Of a stretch of 20,334 nucleotides of DNA, positions 6,730 to 13,846 are shown piece by piece. Positions within the stretch are counted from its first letter, which is position 1. Each line of letters opens with the position of its first letter. The stretch covers positions 1-20,334 of the forward strand of contig CAUHGY010000028.1 in the NCBI GenBank assembly GCA_959605945.1, given 5' to 3'. A model generated the notes under the pieces. It made no database searches and was not told the origin of the DNA. It saw nothing but the letters and a program-made list of their open reading frames with translations. The translations under genes and the position numbers were made by a program. This stretch comes from an uncultured Clostridia bacterium. GTDB lineage: Bacteria; Bacillota; Clostridia; Christensenellales; Borkfalkiaceae.

Positions 6730-9693
6730 TTATGTACGGCGCCAAAACCTGAAATAATAATTTTCCATGAAAAGCGAAGCCGCCAATTCCGGAGTTTTCA
6801 AAAGGTTTTCCGGAACGCCGGCAGGTTCCGCGAAATCGGCGGTTTTCGATACCTGCCAGCCCCGGGGATTTTTAAATTCTACGGTTTTAAGATCGTCCAA
6901 CGTCCAATTAAAAATAAAATTGCTTATTTTCTTTACGTTTTCGCCGATCACCAGATGCGTTACGTTTCTTTCATAGAATACGTTTCCGAGCGCGGTCACG
7001 GGTTTGCCGTCGATATAGTCGGGTATGATAACGGTTTCTTCGTCGCCGAAAATTTTGACGAGTTCTACCGTGCCGTCATTTAAAAGGGCGTATTCGTACT
7101 TATCGTCCGTTTTGACTTCTTTTACGTTCCAGCAATAATATAAATACGCTTCGTTTATATTCCAGCCCGCGGGTTTAGAAGGCGCTTCGGCGTAGACAAC
7201 TATGGGGTCCTCCGTAAAATGTATACCTTCGATAACTTCCACGTTTAAGGGCAGGTAAAGTCTGTTAAGCCCCACGCAATATCCGAAAGCGTCCGCCGCT
7301 ATGGTTTTAACGCTTCTGCCGACAACCGTGATGTATGCGGTTTCGGGTACGGCATATTTTTTAAGTTCGGTCACGTAGTCGTTTATAATGAATTTATCCG
7401 TGTGACAGTATTGATATATTGACCCGAAATCGGTAACAAAACAGCCGTCTATTTTATCGGGAACGACAAGTTCGTCAAGCTCGGTTTCGCCGAAATACTC
7501 GGTAAGCCGCGCCGTGCCGTCGTTGAAAGTTATGTAAGAGTAATCTCCTTCCGTGCCGAAGTCTTTGACGTTATAGATGACGACGGTGTCTTTTTCCATA
7601 AAATACCAGGCATCGGGTTTTTCCGGAGAAGAACAATAGAATACGGCGTCGGTTCCGGGATAGAATGCGTCCATGCCGACTTCGGCGGAAGAGGGGAGTC
7701 TTACTGTTTTCAGTTTGGAATTATATCCGAAGGCGCCGTTTTCTATTTTCTCGACGGAGTCGGGCAGAATCAATTCTTCGATCGGAATCGATTTGAAAGA
7801 GTCTCTTTTTATAATTTTCAGATTGTCTGAAAAATCTATCGTTTTTAATTGTCTGCAATCCTGGAAAGCGGCGTAATTTGTCTCGGCGACGCCCGCCAGA
7901 TTTACCCTTTCCAGCGAGCTGCAGTATCTGAAAGTCTGACTGTCTATCGTCTTTCCGCCCAAAATATCGGCGGACAGCAACTTAGAGCATTCGTAAAAGG
8001 CTTCTTTTCCGATGTGATTCACGCTTTCGGGCACGGTCAGAGACGTGACCGAGCAGAAAAAAGAAAAAGCATAATCGGGTATTCGCGATATGTTTTCGGG
8101 TATCTCCAGGGGCCCTTCGATAAGCGCGCCGTCCATATAAACGTCGCTTGTAACAGATTCGTTCAGGCTGTTGTCCCAACGGGCGCTTGCCGCCACGGGC
8201 TGAGAGTTTAAGCTGGCGAACGTTATATTGCACCAGTCGGAGAGAGATCCGCCGTAATAAACGGTTTCAAGTTTTTGGCAATCGGAAAAGGCTTCTTCGC
8301 CTATCTCCGTCACGCTTTTTCCGAAGGTGAAAGACGATAATTTTTCGCATGAAGCGAAAGCGTATTTTTCTATTTTTTCCACACTGTCGGAAACGCTGAC
8401 GGTTTCAAGGTATCTGCATCCGTAAAAGGCGTAAGGGAAAATATCGGTTACCGTATCGGGTATACTGACGCTTGTGATTTGCGGGCTTTCTTTGAAGGTC
8501 ATTCCGAAAGAAACAACCGTGCCGCCGTCTATCTGCTCGGGAATTATAACGTCGCCGCTGCCTTTGAAATTGGTGATATATATGTCGTCTCCGTGGCGGA
8601 CGTAATCGAAACGGCCGTCGCTGATGTTGTTGTATCCCCAGACAACTTCTTTGCAGCCGTTGTCCCAGCCGTCTGACTCATCAGTCCAGTCGTGCGGTTT
8701 AATTAACGTTTCGCAATATACCGTGGTTATTTTTTTATTATCCGATTGTGAGAAAATCATTACGCCCATTTCTTTCACGCTTGCCGGGATGTAGGCGCTT
8801 TTCAGCGCGGAACAGTTAATAAAAGCGGCGCTTTCCACCGTTTCCAGTCCGGCGGGCAGGGTAACGGTCCTAAGCGAACTATTTCTTCTGAACGCGCTGT
8901 GTTCAATCACGCGCAGAGTGGAAGGGAAGGTTACCGAAGTGATGTCATCGCGAAAGTTAAAGGCGTAAGACGATATTTTTTCCACGCCTTCGGGGATGAC
9001 TATGTCGCCCGTGACAAGTTCTCCGCCGACATATAAATATATGTAGGAGTAACTAACCGGCACATGTCCCACGCGGCACCAGTCGGCAAGGGTGCCTTCA
9101 AAATTTATGGTCATAAGATAATTGCATTCGGTTATATAATTCTCGTCCATTGTTTCTATCGACGAAGGCAGGTTTACCGAAAACAGATTGTCGTTATATG
9201 AAATGGATTCTGCGCCGATAGTTGTGACCGATCGGGGAATGATAACTTCGAGCAGCGAAGAGCGGGAAATAAAAGCGTAATCGCCTATTTTCTTCACGCC
9301 GTCGGGAACGGTAAGCGTTTCGCCGATAGTCTGATTATCTCCGTAAAAAAATTCCGCGCCGTAGCACATAGGGTTTGAAAAACGGCTTTCGAACGTCAGG
9401 GCGCACCAGTCCGCAAGGCTGCCTTTGAAGTGTATTTCGGCAAGATCTTTGCATTCGAAAAAGATGTTCTTTTCGTAAACGGATACGGGCTTGCCCCGAT
9501 ATGTTAAGGGAAGTTCTATTTTCGTTATCGATTTATCCGTAATTTCTGTAACGTGGTATACGTTGTCTTTCAGTTCGAGTTTGAGCGACGGGTCGATTTT
9601 TTCGGCGGTTAACGAAGAACAGTCGCAGGCGGCAAAGAATACCGCAAAAATCATCATAATCGCGCCGAGAAAGATAAAGCGTTTGATTTTCAT
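6730..9693 (-). CDS. BspA-like leucine-rich-repeat (LRR_5) surface lipoprotein
   Basis: A 987-aa secreted protein with no recognisable catalytic domain. The N-terminus MKIKRFIFLGAIMMIFAVFFAAC is split here into MKIKRFIF and a hydrophobic core ending in lipobox FAAC, with Cys23 the lipidation site. Many BspA/Treponema-type LRR units follow (about residues 70-320, 390-680 and 740-930), for example SVTTIGAESISY and SVEKIEKYAFASCEKL. Three copies of G-(S/T)-L-(A/S)-DWC occur at 91-97, 200-206 and 482-488. A second module (KPxxW, then NDGT-type strands and a (D/E)xIDG turn) recurs three times near 332-410, 692-770 and 840-915. No LPXTG or C-terminal membrane anchor is seen. The ATG at 9693 has GAGAGG 6 nt upstream; a longer frame from 9750 would start inside the promoter. 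Such proteins often mediate adhesion, but the ligand here is unknown. Confidence 0.88.
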   Translation of the reverse strand: MKIKRFIFLGAIMMIFAVFFAACDCSSLTAEKIDPSLKLELKDNVYHVTEITDKSITKIELPLTYRGKPVSVYEKNIFFECKDLAEIHFKGSLADWCALTFESRFSNPMCYGAEFFYGDNQTIGETLTVPDGVKKIGDYAFISRSSLLEVIIPRSVTTIGAESISYNDNLFSVNLPSSIETMDENYITECNYLMTINFEGTLADWCRVGHVPVSYSYIYLYVGGELVTGDIVIPEGVEKISSYAFNFRDDITSVTFPSTLRVIEHSAFRRNSSLRTVTLPAGLETVESAAFINCSALKSAYIPASVKEMGVMIFSQSDNKKITTVYCETLIKPHDWTDESDGWDNGCKEVVWGYNNISDGRFDYVRHGDDIYITNFKGSGDVIIPEQIDGGTVVSFGMTFKESPQITSVSIPDTVTDIFPYAFYGCRYLETVSVSDSVEKIEKYAFASCEKLSSFTFGKSVTEIGEEAFSDCQKLETVYYGGSLSDWCNITFASLNSQPVAASARWDNSLNESVTSDVYMDGALIEGPLEIPENISRIPDYAFSFFCSVTSLTVPESVNHIGKEAFYECSKLLSADILGGKTIDSQTFRYCSSLERVNLAGVAETNYAAFQDCRQLKTIDFSDNLKIIKRDSFKSIPIEELILPDSVEKIENGAFGYNSKLKTVRLPSSAEVGMDAFYPGTDAVFYCSSPEKPDAWYFMEKDTVVIYNVKDFGTEGDYSYITFNDGTARLTEYFGETELDELVVPDKIDGCFVTDFGSIYQYCHTDKFIINDYVTELKKYAVPETAYITVVGRSVKTIAADAFGYCVGLNRLYLPLNVEVIEGIHFTEDPIVVYAEAPSKPAGWNINEAYLYYCWNVKEVKTDDKYEYALLNDGTVELVKIFGDEETVIIPDYIDGKPVTALGNVFYERNVTHLVIGENVKKISNFIFNWTLDDLKTVEFKNPRGWQVSKTADFAEPAGVPENLLKTPELAASLFMENYYFRFWRRT

Positions 9694-9721
9694 GAAAAAC
9701 CTCTCTATTTTCCTTGATTTT

Positions 9722-9750
9722 ATTATATTATGGGAGAATTTTTTTGTCAA
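9722..9750 (-). promoter_or_regulatory. perfect consensus sigma-A promoter of the LRR lipoprotein gene
   Basis: On the minus strand, TTGACA (9750-9745), 17-bp spacer and TATAAT (9727-9722): 12 of 12 consensus bases with ideal spacing. The predicted start is near 9715, giving a leader of only about 22 nt. No operator-like palindrome overlaps it, which suggests strong constitutive expression. Confidence 0.9.
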
Positions 9751-9769
9751 GAAAGATTTCAGAAGAAAA

Positions 9770-9811
9770 TCTGCCGTCGCGCATGCGAAATTTTCGCAGC
9801 ATGACGGCAGA
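9770..9811 (-). terminator. rho-independent terminator of the acetyltransferase gene
   Basis: TCTGCCGTC (9770-9778) pairs with GACGGCAGA (9803-9811), and an inner TGCGAAA/TTTCGCA stem extends the hairpin. On the minus strand the tail reads TTTTCTTCT. It separates the acetyltransferase from the LRR promoter downstream. Confidence 0.78.
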
Positions 9812-9884
9812 ATTATTCGATTTACGTTGATTGTTAGGAATATACAATTAAAATATATTTAAAATATACGAAGGGAGATGACGT

Positions 9885-10463
9885 TTATTCGCTTATCCAT
9901 TTATCTTTGTCGGTTATTTTACGGAGCACCCTGCACGGATTTCCCGCGGCGATCACTCCGGACGGAATATCGTGCGTCACTACGCTTCCTGCGCCGATAA
10001 TGCTGTCGTCGCCGATCGTAACGCCCTGTAATATTTTGACGTCCGCAGCCACCCATACGCGGTTTCCGATATGCACCGGTTTGGAAATTACCACGTTTTT
10101 TATTCTTTCTTCCGCGTCGAAAGCATGGTTTGTGGTATAAATACCCACTCGCGGACCGAACATAACATTGTCTCCGATAGTTACTTCGCCCATATCGAAG
10201 ATTATGCAACCGAAGTTCATAAACACGTTGTTGCCTATGGTTATGTTATTTCCCATTTCGCATATGAAATCCGGTTCTATGAAAACGTTTTTCCCCGTTT
10301 TGCGGAACAGTTGCCGCATTATTTCGTTTCGCACTTCCGTGTCTTCTTCGGTCGTCTTGTTATAGGCGCGAAAAAGCCTTTTGGCGATAAGCCTTCGCGC
10401 TTCCAGTTCGGGCGCTCTGTCGTTATTCGGCAGCCCCGCGAGCATTCTTTCCCATTCAGTCAT
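9885..10463 (-). CDS. LacA/Maa/NodL-type hexapeptide-repeat sugar O-acetyltransferase
   Basis: Predicted acetyl-CoA-dependent O-acetyltransferase acting on a sugar or glycoside, cytosolic and trimeric in this family. The 192-aa product has an N-terminal maltose-acetyltransferase-type helical region (about 3-55, TEWERMLAG and EARRLIAKRLFRAYN). A left-handed parallel beta-helix of hexapeptide repeats follows (about 60-185, e.g. NITIGNNV, EVTIGDNV, VHIGNRV, VTIGDDSIIGAGSVV). The loop TTNHAFDAEER contains His113, equivalent to the catalytic histidine of LacA/Maa. The ATG has AGGAG 8 nt upstream (10476-10472). It appears monocistronic, closed by the hairpin at 9770-9811. Substrate cannot be read from sequence; maltose, galactoside or a surface glycan are all possible. 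Confidence 0.9.
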   Translation of the reverse strand: MTEWERMLAGLPNNDRAPELEARRLIAKRLFRAYNKTTEEDTEVRNEIMRQLFRKTGKNVFIEPDFICEMGNNITIGNNVFMNFGCIIFDMGEVTIGDNVMFGPRVGIYTTNHAFDAEERIKNVVISKPVHIGNRVWVAADVKILQGVTIGDDSIIGAGSVVTHDIPSGVIAAGNPCRVLRKITDKDKWISE

Positions 10464-10813
10464 TATTTGTTCTCCTTTCTGTCAGACGTTTTTAGTCGGT
10501 ATTGCAAAACGGTAAAGTGTGTACGGAACCGTTTTTTATTTGCGGGATAATTTACGGGCGGCGAAATTTTCCGCAAAACACGGCGTTGGCGGCACGGCGT
10601 TTCTTTTGAAGAAGAAAATCTTTATAGTCGAATTTTATTCGTTTTGCCGCGCCCGTTTTCCGCTGTGTTTATTTTGAAATGCCGCGATAATATATCGTCG
10701 CTTGAATATTTATTGAAACAAAGCCTGTTTCCGTTCCGTTTATATCTTCTTCAATATTTTTGCGCTTCGTATCTTTCACGGTTATAGCGCATGAAAAATC
10801 AAGCTGCGGCCGG
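10464..10813. other. 350-bp intergenic region without a recognisable gene
   Basis: Lies between dut and the acetyltransferase gene, both on the minus strand. It contains the dut terminator overlap at its right edge and a hairpin at 10506-10535. I see no credible coding sequence, tRNA or named riboswitch. No clear minus-strand promoter for the acetyltransferase was found; the best guess, TTGCGG with TAAATT at 16-bp spacing near 10575-10548, is weak. Confidence 0.6.
10506..10535. terminator. AAAACGGT/ACCGTTTT hairpin upstream of the acetyltransferase gene
   Basis: AAAACGGT (10506-10513) pairs perfectly over 8 bp with ACCGTTTT (10528-10535), loop 14 nt. On the plus strand the tail is TTATTT after a TTTTTT run, a terminator shape, yet no plus-strand gene precedes it. 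On the minus strand it sits in the leader region of the acetyltransferase gene with tail TTTTGC. It could be a second dut terminator, an attenuator, or the end of an antisense RNA. Confidence 0.4.
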
Positions 10814-10827
10814 TTACGGTGCGGCTT
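10793..10827 (-). terminator. rho-independent terminator overlapping the dut stop codon
   Basis: On the minus strand the last dut codons (AAGCCGC, 10827-10821) begin a hairpin closed by GCAGCTT (10807-10801), with an inner CCG-containing stem and a tail TGATTTTTC. The stop codon (10816-10814) lies within the loop region. Confidence 0.65.
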
Positions 10828-11302
10828 GGTTTTTATCCGTGCTGCCAAACCCGCCCGTGCGGGCGGCGGTGCAGTCGTCGTCGCGGGTTATGCCGTATTC
10901 GGTGAAGATTCCCTGCGCAAACGCCGCGCCCTTTTTCAAAAACAGCGGCGTATCTCCGCAGTTGGTCATTTTTATGAATATATGCCCTTCGTTGTCGGCG
11001 TTGAAATAATCGCCGTCGATAATGCCCACCGTGTTGTTCAGCGTCAGCCGGTATTTGAATCCGAGACTGCTTCTCGGGTAGATCTTAAGCACCCATCCGT
11101 CGTCTATCGCTACGCGCACGCCCGTGGCTATTTTGGCGCATTCGCCCGCCTGCAGAGTGAGATCGTCGTTCAGGAAAAAATCATAGCCGGCGCTTCCCGA
11201 CGTTGCGCGGCGGGGGAGAATGACGCTGTCGTATTGGTTTGCCGTGCCGCTTTTTAAAAATTCTTCGCGGCTGACTTTGAAAAATTGCGCTATACGTTTC
11301 AT
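10814..11302 (-). CDS. dut: deoxyuridine 5'-triphosphate nucleotidohydrolase (trimeric dUTPase)
   Basis: Hydrolyses dUTP to dUMP and pyrophosphate, keeping uracil out of DNA and feeding thymidylate synthesis. All five trimeric dUTPase motifs are present in the 162-aa product: motif 1 SAGYDF 37-42; motif 2 PRSSLGFK 76-83; motif 3 GIIDGDYF 93-100 with catalytic Asp96 and Tyr99; motif 4 AFAQGIF 127-133; motif 5 RTGGFGSTD 148-156. An N-terminal extension of about 25 residues (MKRIAQFFKVSREEF) resembles Firmicutes versions. The ATG has only a distant AGGG (14 nt upstream), so translation may be weak or coupled to the nitroreductase gene, 76 nt upstream. Last gene of the rqcP-ispDF-nitroreductase-dut run, closed by a terminator overlapping its stop. 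Confidence 0.95.
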   Translation of the reverse strand: MKRIAQFFKVSREEFLKSGTANQYDSVILPRRATSGSAGYDFFLNDDLTLQAGECAKIATGVRVAIDDGWVLKIYPRSSLGFKYRLTLNNTVGIIDGDYFNADNEGHIFIKMTNCGDTPLFLKKGAAFAQGIFTEYGITRDDDCTAARTGGFGSTDKNQAAP

Positions 11303-11351
11303 ATTTTGCGGTTAATCCCTGTTTTGTTCGTTTTTAAAATTTTTATCGGAC

Positions 11352-11366
11352 ACCCGATTTTCGGGT
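11352..11366. terminator. small hairpin between nitroreductase and dut
   Basis: ACCCGA-TTT-TCGGGT, a 6-bp stem just after the nitroreductase stop on the minus strand. The minus-strand tail (GTCCGATAAAAATTTT) is a poor U-tract, so termination would be partial at best and dut may be read through. Confidence 0.3.
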
Positions 11367-11378
11367 TTTGCGAAATTA

Positions 11379-12059
11379 TTATCTGTCGATGCGTTTTACG
11401 GAAAAAAGTTTTTTTCCGTCCGCTCCGATCTCAAAATGATATTTTACAATGCCCGCGTCGATGCGGCTGTAAGGTCCGCGTTTTATTTTAAGCAGCGCTT
11501 TGCCGGCGTCGTAAAGCAGGGTGAATTTTTGCTGATTTATTGCAGTGGGGGCGAGAAAGGCCGCGTCCGCACCCGATTTAAACCAGTCCGGAGCATTGTC
11601 GTAATCGGGACACAGAACGGCTTTGTCTTTTGATTTATGCGGCACGCCCTGCGTTGCACCGTAGCCTGTTGCGATGAGGCAGACAAGTTTTTCATCTTTT
11701 CCCACGCGTGCGAGGCATTTGTTTTTATTGTAAGTGAGCGCCGCCCAGCAGGTGTTTAATCCCAGCGTCTGCGCTTTCAGCACCAGCCTTTCGCCGTAAT
11801 AGCCGCAAAGCCCGTGCAGTTCTTTGCTGCGTTTGCCGACCAGCGCAAAATATGACCTCACGTTTGTGAACTTTCCGTAGCTTGCCCAAAAACCGGTAAA
11901 GCCCAAAGGCTCGTCGTTGATAAACTGTATATTCAGACCGCTTTCCGCATTGCATGCCTCAACTTCGTTTTCGAGCTGAAATACAATGTTTTCCGGAATG
12001 GCCTTATTTTCATACTGTCTTACGGAGTGTCTTTTAAGGATCGCTTCTTTTTCGGTCAT
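11379..12059 (-). CDS. nitroreductase family protein (TM1586-type)
   Basis: Predicted FMN-dependent oxidoreductase of the nitroreductase superfamily; physiological substrate unknown. The 226-aa product begins with the family's N-terminal block AILKRHSVRQYENKAIP, whose Arg/Ser pair contacts FMN phosphate. It continues with GLNIQFINDEPLGFTG and GYYGERLVLKAQTLGLNTCW, and ends with a C-terminal LAPTAINQQKF segment typical of the two-lobed TM1586 subgroup, in which one chain carries a duplicated fold. The open frame extends to 12131, but the ATG at 12059 is chosen: AAGGTG (12070-12065) is 5 nt upstream and homology begins there; the longer form would run into ispDF. It lies 17 nt after ispDF, so cotranscription is likely. 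Confidence 0.85.
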   Translation of the reverse strand: MTEKEAILKRHSVRQYENKAIPENIVFQLENEVEACNAESGLNIQFINDEPLGFTGFWASYGKFTNVRSYFALVGKRSKELHGLCGYYGERLVLKAQTLGLNTCWAALTYNKNKCLARVGKDEKLVCLIATGYGATQGVPHKSKDKAVLCPDYDNAPDWFKSGADAAFLAPTAINQQKFTLLYDAGKALLKIKRGPYSRIDAGIVKYHFEIGADGKKLFSVKRIDR

Positions 12060-12076
12060 TTTTTCACCTTGTTTGG

Positions 12077-13219
12077 TTATTTGTCGGACGAAGGCGCGTT
12101 TTTTATAACGGCAGCGGTTGCGTTGACGCATATTCCTTCTTCTCTGCCGACAAAACCTAGACCTTCGAGAGTAGTTGCGGATATGCCTACCTTTTCGGGG
12201 AAAAGCCCCAGGGCGGCGGCAATATTCGCGGTAACAGCCGGTATATAGGGCGAAAGTTTCGGCTTTTCCGCCATGATCACGGCGGACACGTTTGTTACGG
12301 CAAAGCCTTCGGCTTTTATCATATTCAGTACGCGCGATAAAAGCACCATGCTCGAGATGTCTTTATACTGCGGGTCTTTGTCGCTGAAATGATAGCCTAT
12401 GTCGCGCATGGCGCAGGCGGAAAGGATGGCGTCCATGACGGCGTGCGTCAGAACGTCGGCATCCGAATGGCCGTCAAGTCCTTTTTCGTGCGGAATAGCG
12501 ATACCGCCGAGAATGAGCGCCCGTCCGCCTGTCAGCCGATGGCAGTCGAATCCGGTGCCGAATCTCACTTCCTGCGGAGGGAAAAACAGGTTAAAATCGT
12601 CTTTAAAAGTCAGTTTAACGTTTTCAGGACTGCCCGTGAAAAGGCGGGGAGGAGCGATATACCGCGCGTAAACCGCGCCGTCGTCGGGAAAAATCTCGTC
12701 TTTTATCTGTCCGTAAGCCGTTTTTATATCTTCCGCCCTGAATCCCTGCGGCGTCTGAATTCTGTAAAGCCCGTCTTTTCCGACATAAGATGCGGCGGTC
12801 CGGTTTTCCGCGCGAACGACGGAGTCGCTGATAGGAACGGCCGGTATAGCGCTGCCGTATTTTTCGGCGCAGGCTATGCAGTCGGAGATGAGTTTTTTAT
12901 CGGCGAAAGGTCTTGCCCCGTCGTGAATCAAAACTATTCCGTCCGCGACGAGAGAGAGTGCGTTTCGGACAGATTGGGTGCGCGTTGCGCCGCCCGCGAC
13001 TATCTCTGCCCGTCCGCGGGCAAGAGCGGTAATTTCATCAATGTCGCACGGTGCCGCCGTAACTATCACGCGGTCGAATAATCCGCTGCCGCAAAATGCG
13101 TCAAGCGTAATTTCAAAGCACGTTCTGCCGTCCGCGGGAACGGGAACAAGCAGTTTGTTTTTATTAAATCCCGCGCGGAGACCTTTGCCCGCACAGGTGA
13201 GAATAAGCGTTATCTGCAT
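12077..13219 (-). CDS. ispDF: bifunctional IspD-IspF: MEP cytidylyltransferase / MEcPP synthase
   Basis: Carries two non-consecutive steps of the MEP isoprenoid pathway on one 380-aa chain. Residues 1-212 are IspD (CTP + 2-C-methyl-erythritol 4-phosphate to CDP-ME): nucleotide loop LTCAGKGLRAG with Arg15 and Lys22 (E. coli Arg20/Lys27), GGATRTQSVRNAL 76-88, HDGARPF 99-105, and Lys202 near the end. Residues 218-375 are IspF (CDP-MEP to MEcPP plus CMP): GTGFDCHRL with metal ligands Asp225 and His227, GHSDADVLTH with His259, then DIGYHFSDKDPQYK and TTLEGLGFVGREEGI. Both active sites look intact. GGAGAAGG precedes the ATG closely. Lies 11 nt after rqcP and 17 nt before the nitroreductase gene. 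Confidence 0.95.
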   Translation of the reverse strand: MQITLILTCAGKGLRAGFNKNKLLVPVPADGRTCFEITLDAFCGSGLFDRVIVTAAPCDIDEITALARGRAEIVAGGATRTQSVRNALSLVADGIVLIHDGARPFADKKLISDCIACAEKYGSAIPAVPISDSVVRAENRTAASYVGKDGLYRIQTPQGFRAEDIKTAYGQIKDEIFPDDGAVYARYIAPPRLFTGSPENVKLTFKDDFNLFFPPQEVRFGTGFDCHRLTGGRALILGGIAIPHEKGLDGHSDADVLTHAVMDAILSACAMRDIGYHFSDKDPQYKDISSMVLLSRVLNMIKAEGFAVTNVSAVIMAEKPKLSPYIPAVTANIAAALGLFPEKVGISATTLEGLGFVGREEGICVNATAAVIKNAPSSDK

Positions 13220-13230
13220 ACCTTCTCCGT

Positions 13231-13476
13231 TTATCCGTCGATGATTTCATAAAGATTTTCGGCCTCGTCCTTTTTGACGGTTTCTTTTATCTGTTTTATG
13301 CGGAAGGTAAGAGTGCCGCTGTTAAAGCCGAGTTCGACCACGTCGTTTTCTTTGACCTGACAGGAGGGCTTTACCGATCTGCCGTTTACTTTTACTCTGC
13401 CGCCGTCGCAAGCCTGGTTTGCCACCGTGCGGCGCTTTAAAATGCGCGAAACTTTTAAGAATTTGTCGATTCTCAT
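13231..13476 (-). CDS. rqcP: S4-domain RNA-binding protein RqcP (YabO/Hsp15-like)
   Basis: Small S4-domain protein of the bacterial ribosome-associated quality control pathway; with RqcH it holds peptidyl-tRNA on obstructed 50S subunits during C-terminal alanine tailing (family knowledge). The 81-aa product starts MRIDKFLKVSRILKRRTVA, then ACDGGRVKVNGRSVKPS and the strand segment VKENDVVELGF, the full S4 fold, with a short charged tail. The ATG at 13476 is preferred over an upstream in-frame GTG (13485) because GAGGTG (13488-13483) sits 6 nt before it and overlaps the GTG. First gene of the minus-strand run, divergent from rpoB; no convincing promoter was found for it. Confidence 0.9.
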   Translation of the reverse strand: MRIDKFLKVSRILKRRTVANQACDGGRVKVNGRSVKPSCQVKENDVVELGFNSGTLTFRIKQIKETVKKDEAENLYEIIDG

Positions 13477-13602
13477 AAAAATCACCTCAAAGTCAAATTG
13501 CCGATGTTTTGCCGCGCAAGGCGGAATTAGGGAGGCCCGATCGCGGATCGCTCGGTAAAAACAGACGAATTTTAAAAAAAAGGAAAAAGATTTCCAAATC
13601 GC

Positions 13603-13639
13603 TTGACAATATTGACCGATTAAGATATTATTATATAAT
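13603..13639 (+). promoter_or_regulatory. overlapping sigma-A promoters of rpoBC
   Basis: Two interleaved pairs are visible: TTGACA (13603-13608), 17 bp, TATTAT (13626-13631); and TTGACC (13612-13617), 16 bp, TATAAT (13634-13639). Start sites would fall near 13638 and 13646, leaving a leader of about 200 nt before rpoB. Confidence 0.72.
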
Positions 13640-13693
13640 GCATTATGATAGGTTAATATCGATATTTGTCGCTATTTTCAAGAAAAATTGAGA

Positions 13694-13763
13694 TTTTTCG
13701 GGGTATTTGCCCTGAAAAACGTCCGAAAATACCGTTTTTAACCGCGCCGGTTGCGACGTTTTT
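13694..13763 (+). promoter_or_regulatory. rpoB leader with mutually exclusive hairpins (attenuator-like)
   Basis: Hairpin 1: TTTTTCGGGG (13694-13703) with CCCTGAAAAA (13710-13719), 10 bp including one G-U, loop TATTTG. Hairpin 2: AAAAACGTC (13715-13723) with GACGTTTTT (13755-13763), 9 bp, enclosing AACCG-CGC-CGGTT (13740-13752) and followed by TATCGTTTTA. The five A residues 13715-13719 belong to both, so only one can form. Hairpin 2 has the A-tract/U-tract form of a terminator. The complementarity is seen; a switch is inference. Confidence 0.4.
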
Positions 13764-13779
13764 TATCGTTTTATATTAT
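13751..13779 (+). promoter_or_regulatory. possible second rpoB promoter
   Basis: TTGCGA (13751-13756), 17-bp spacer, TATTAT (13774-13779), 9 of 12 consensus bases. Transcripts from here (start near 13786) would bypass the hairpins at 13694-13763. The region is AT-rich, so chance matches are likely. Confidence 0.35.
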
Positions 13780-13846
13780 ACATTATAAAAATGTTTTTGT
13801 AAACCGCGTCGCCGTACAATTTAAATTTTTTTAAGGAGAGTGTTTA

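Noticed and set aside
10071..10550. Plus-strand open frame over the acetyltransferase gene and its upstream region
   Set aside because: Opposite to a clear hexapeptide acetyltransferase; no start signal or motif. A plus-strand transcript is not excluded, only a protein.
13538..13550. CGATC-GCG-GATCG palindrome between rqcP and rpoB
   Set aside because: Short, no clear relation to a promoter on either strand, and GATC-containing palindromes are common by chance.
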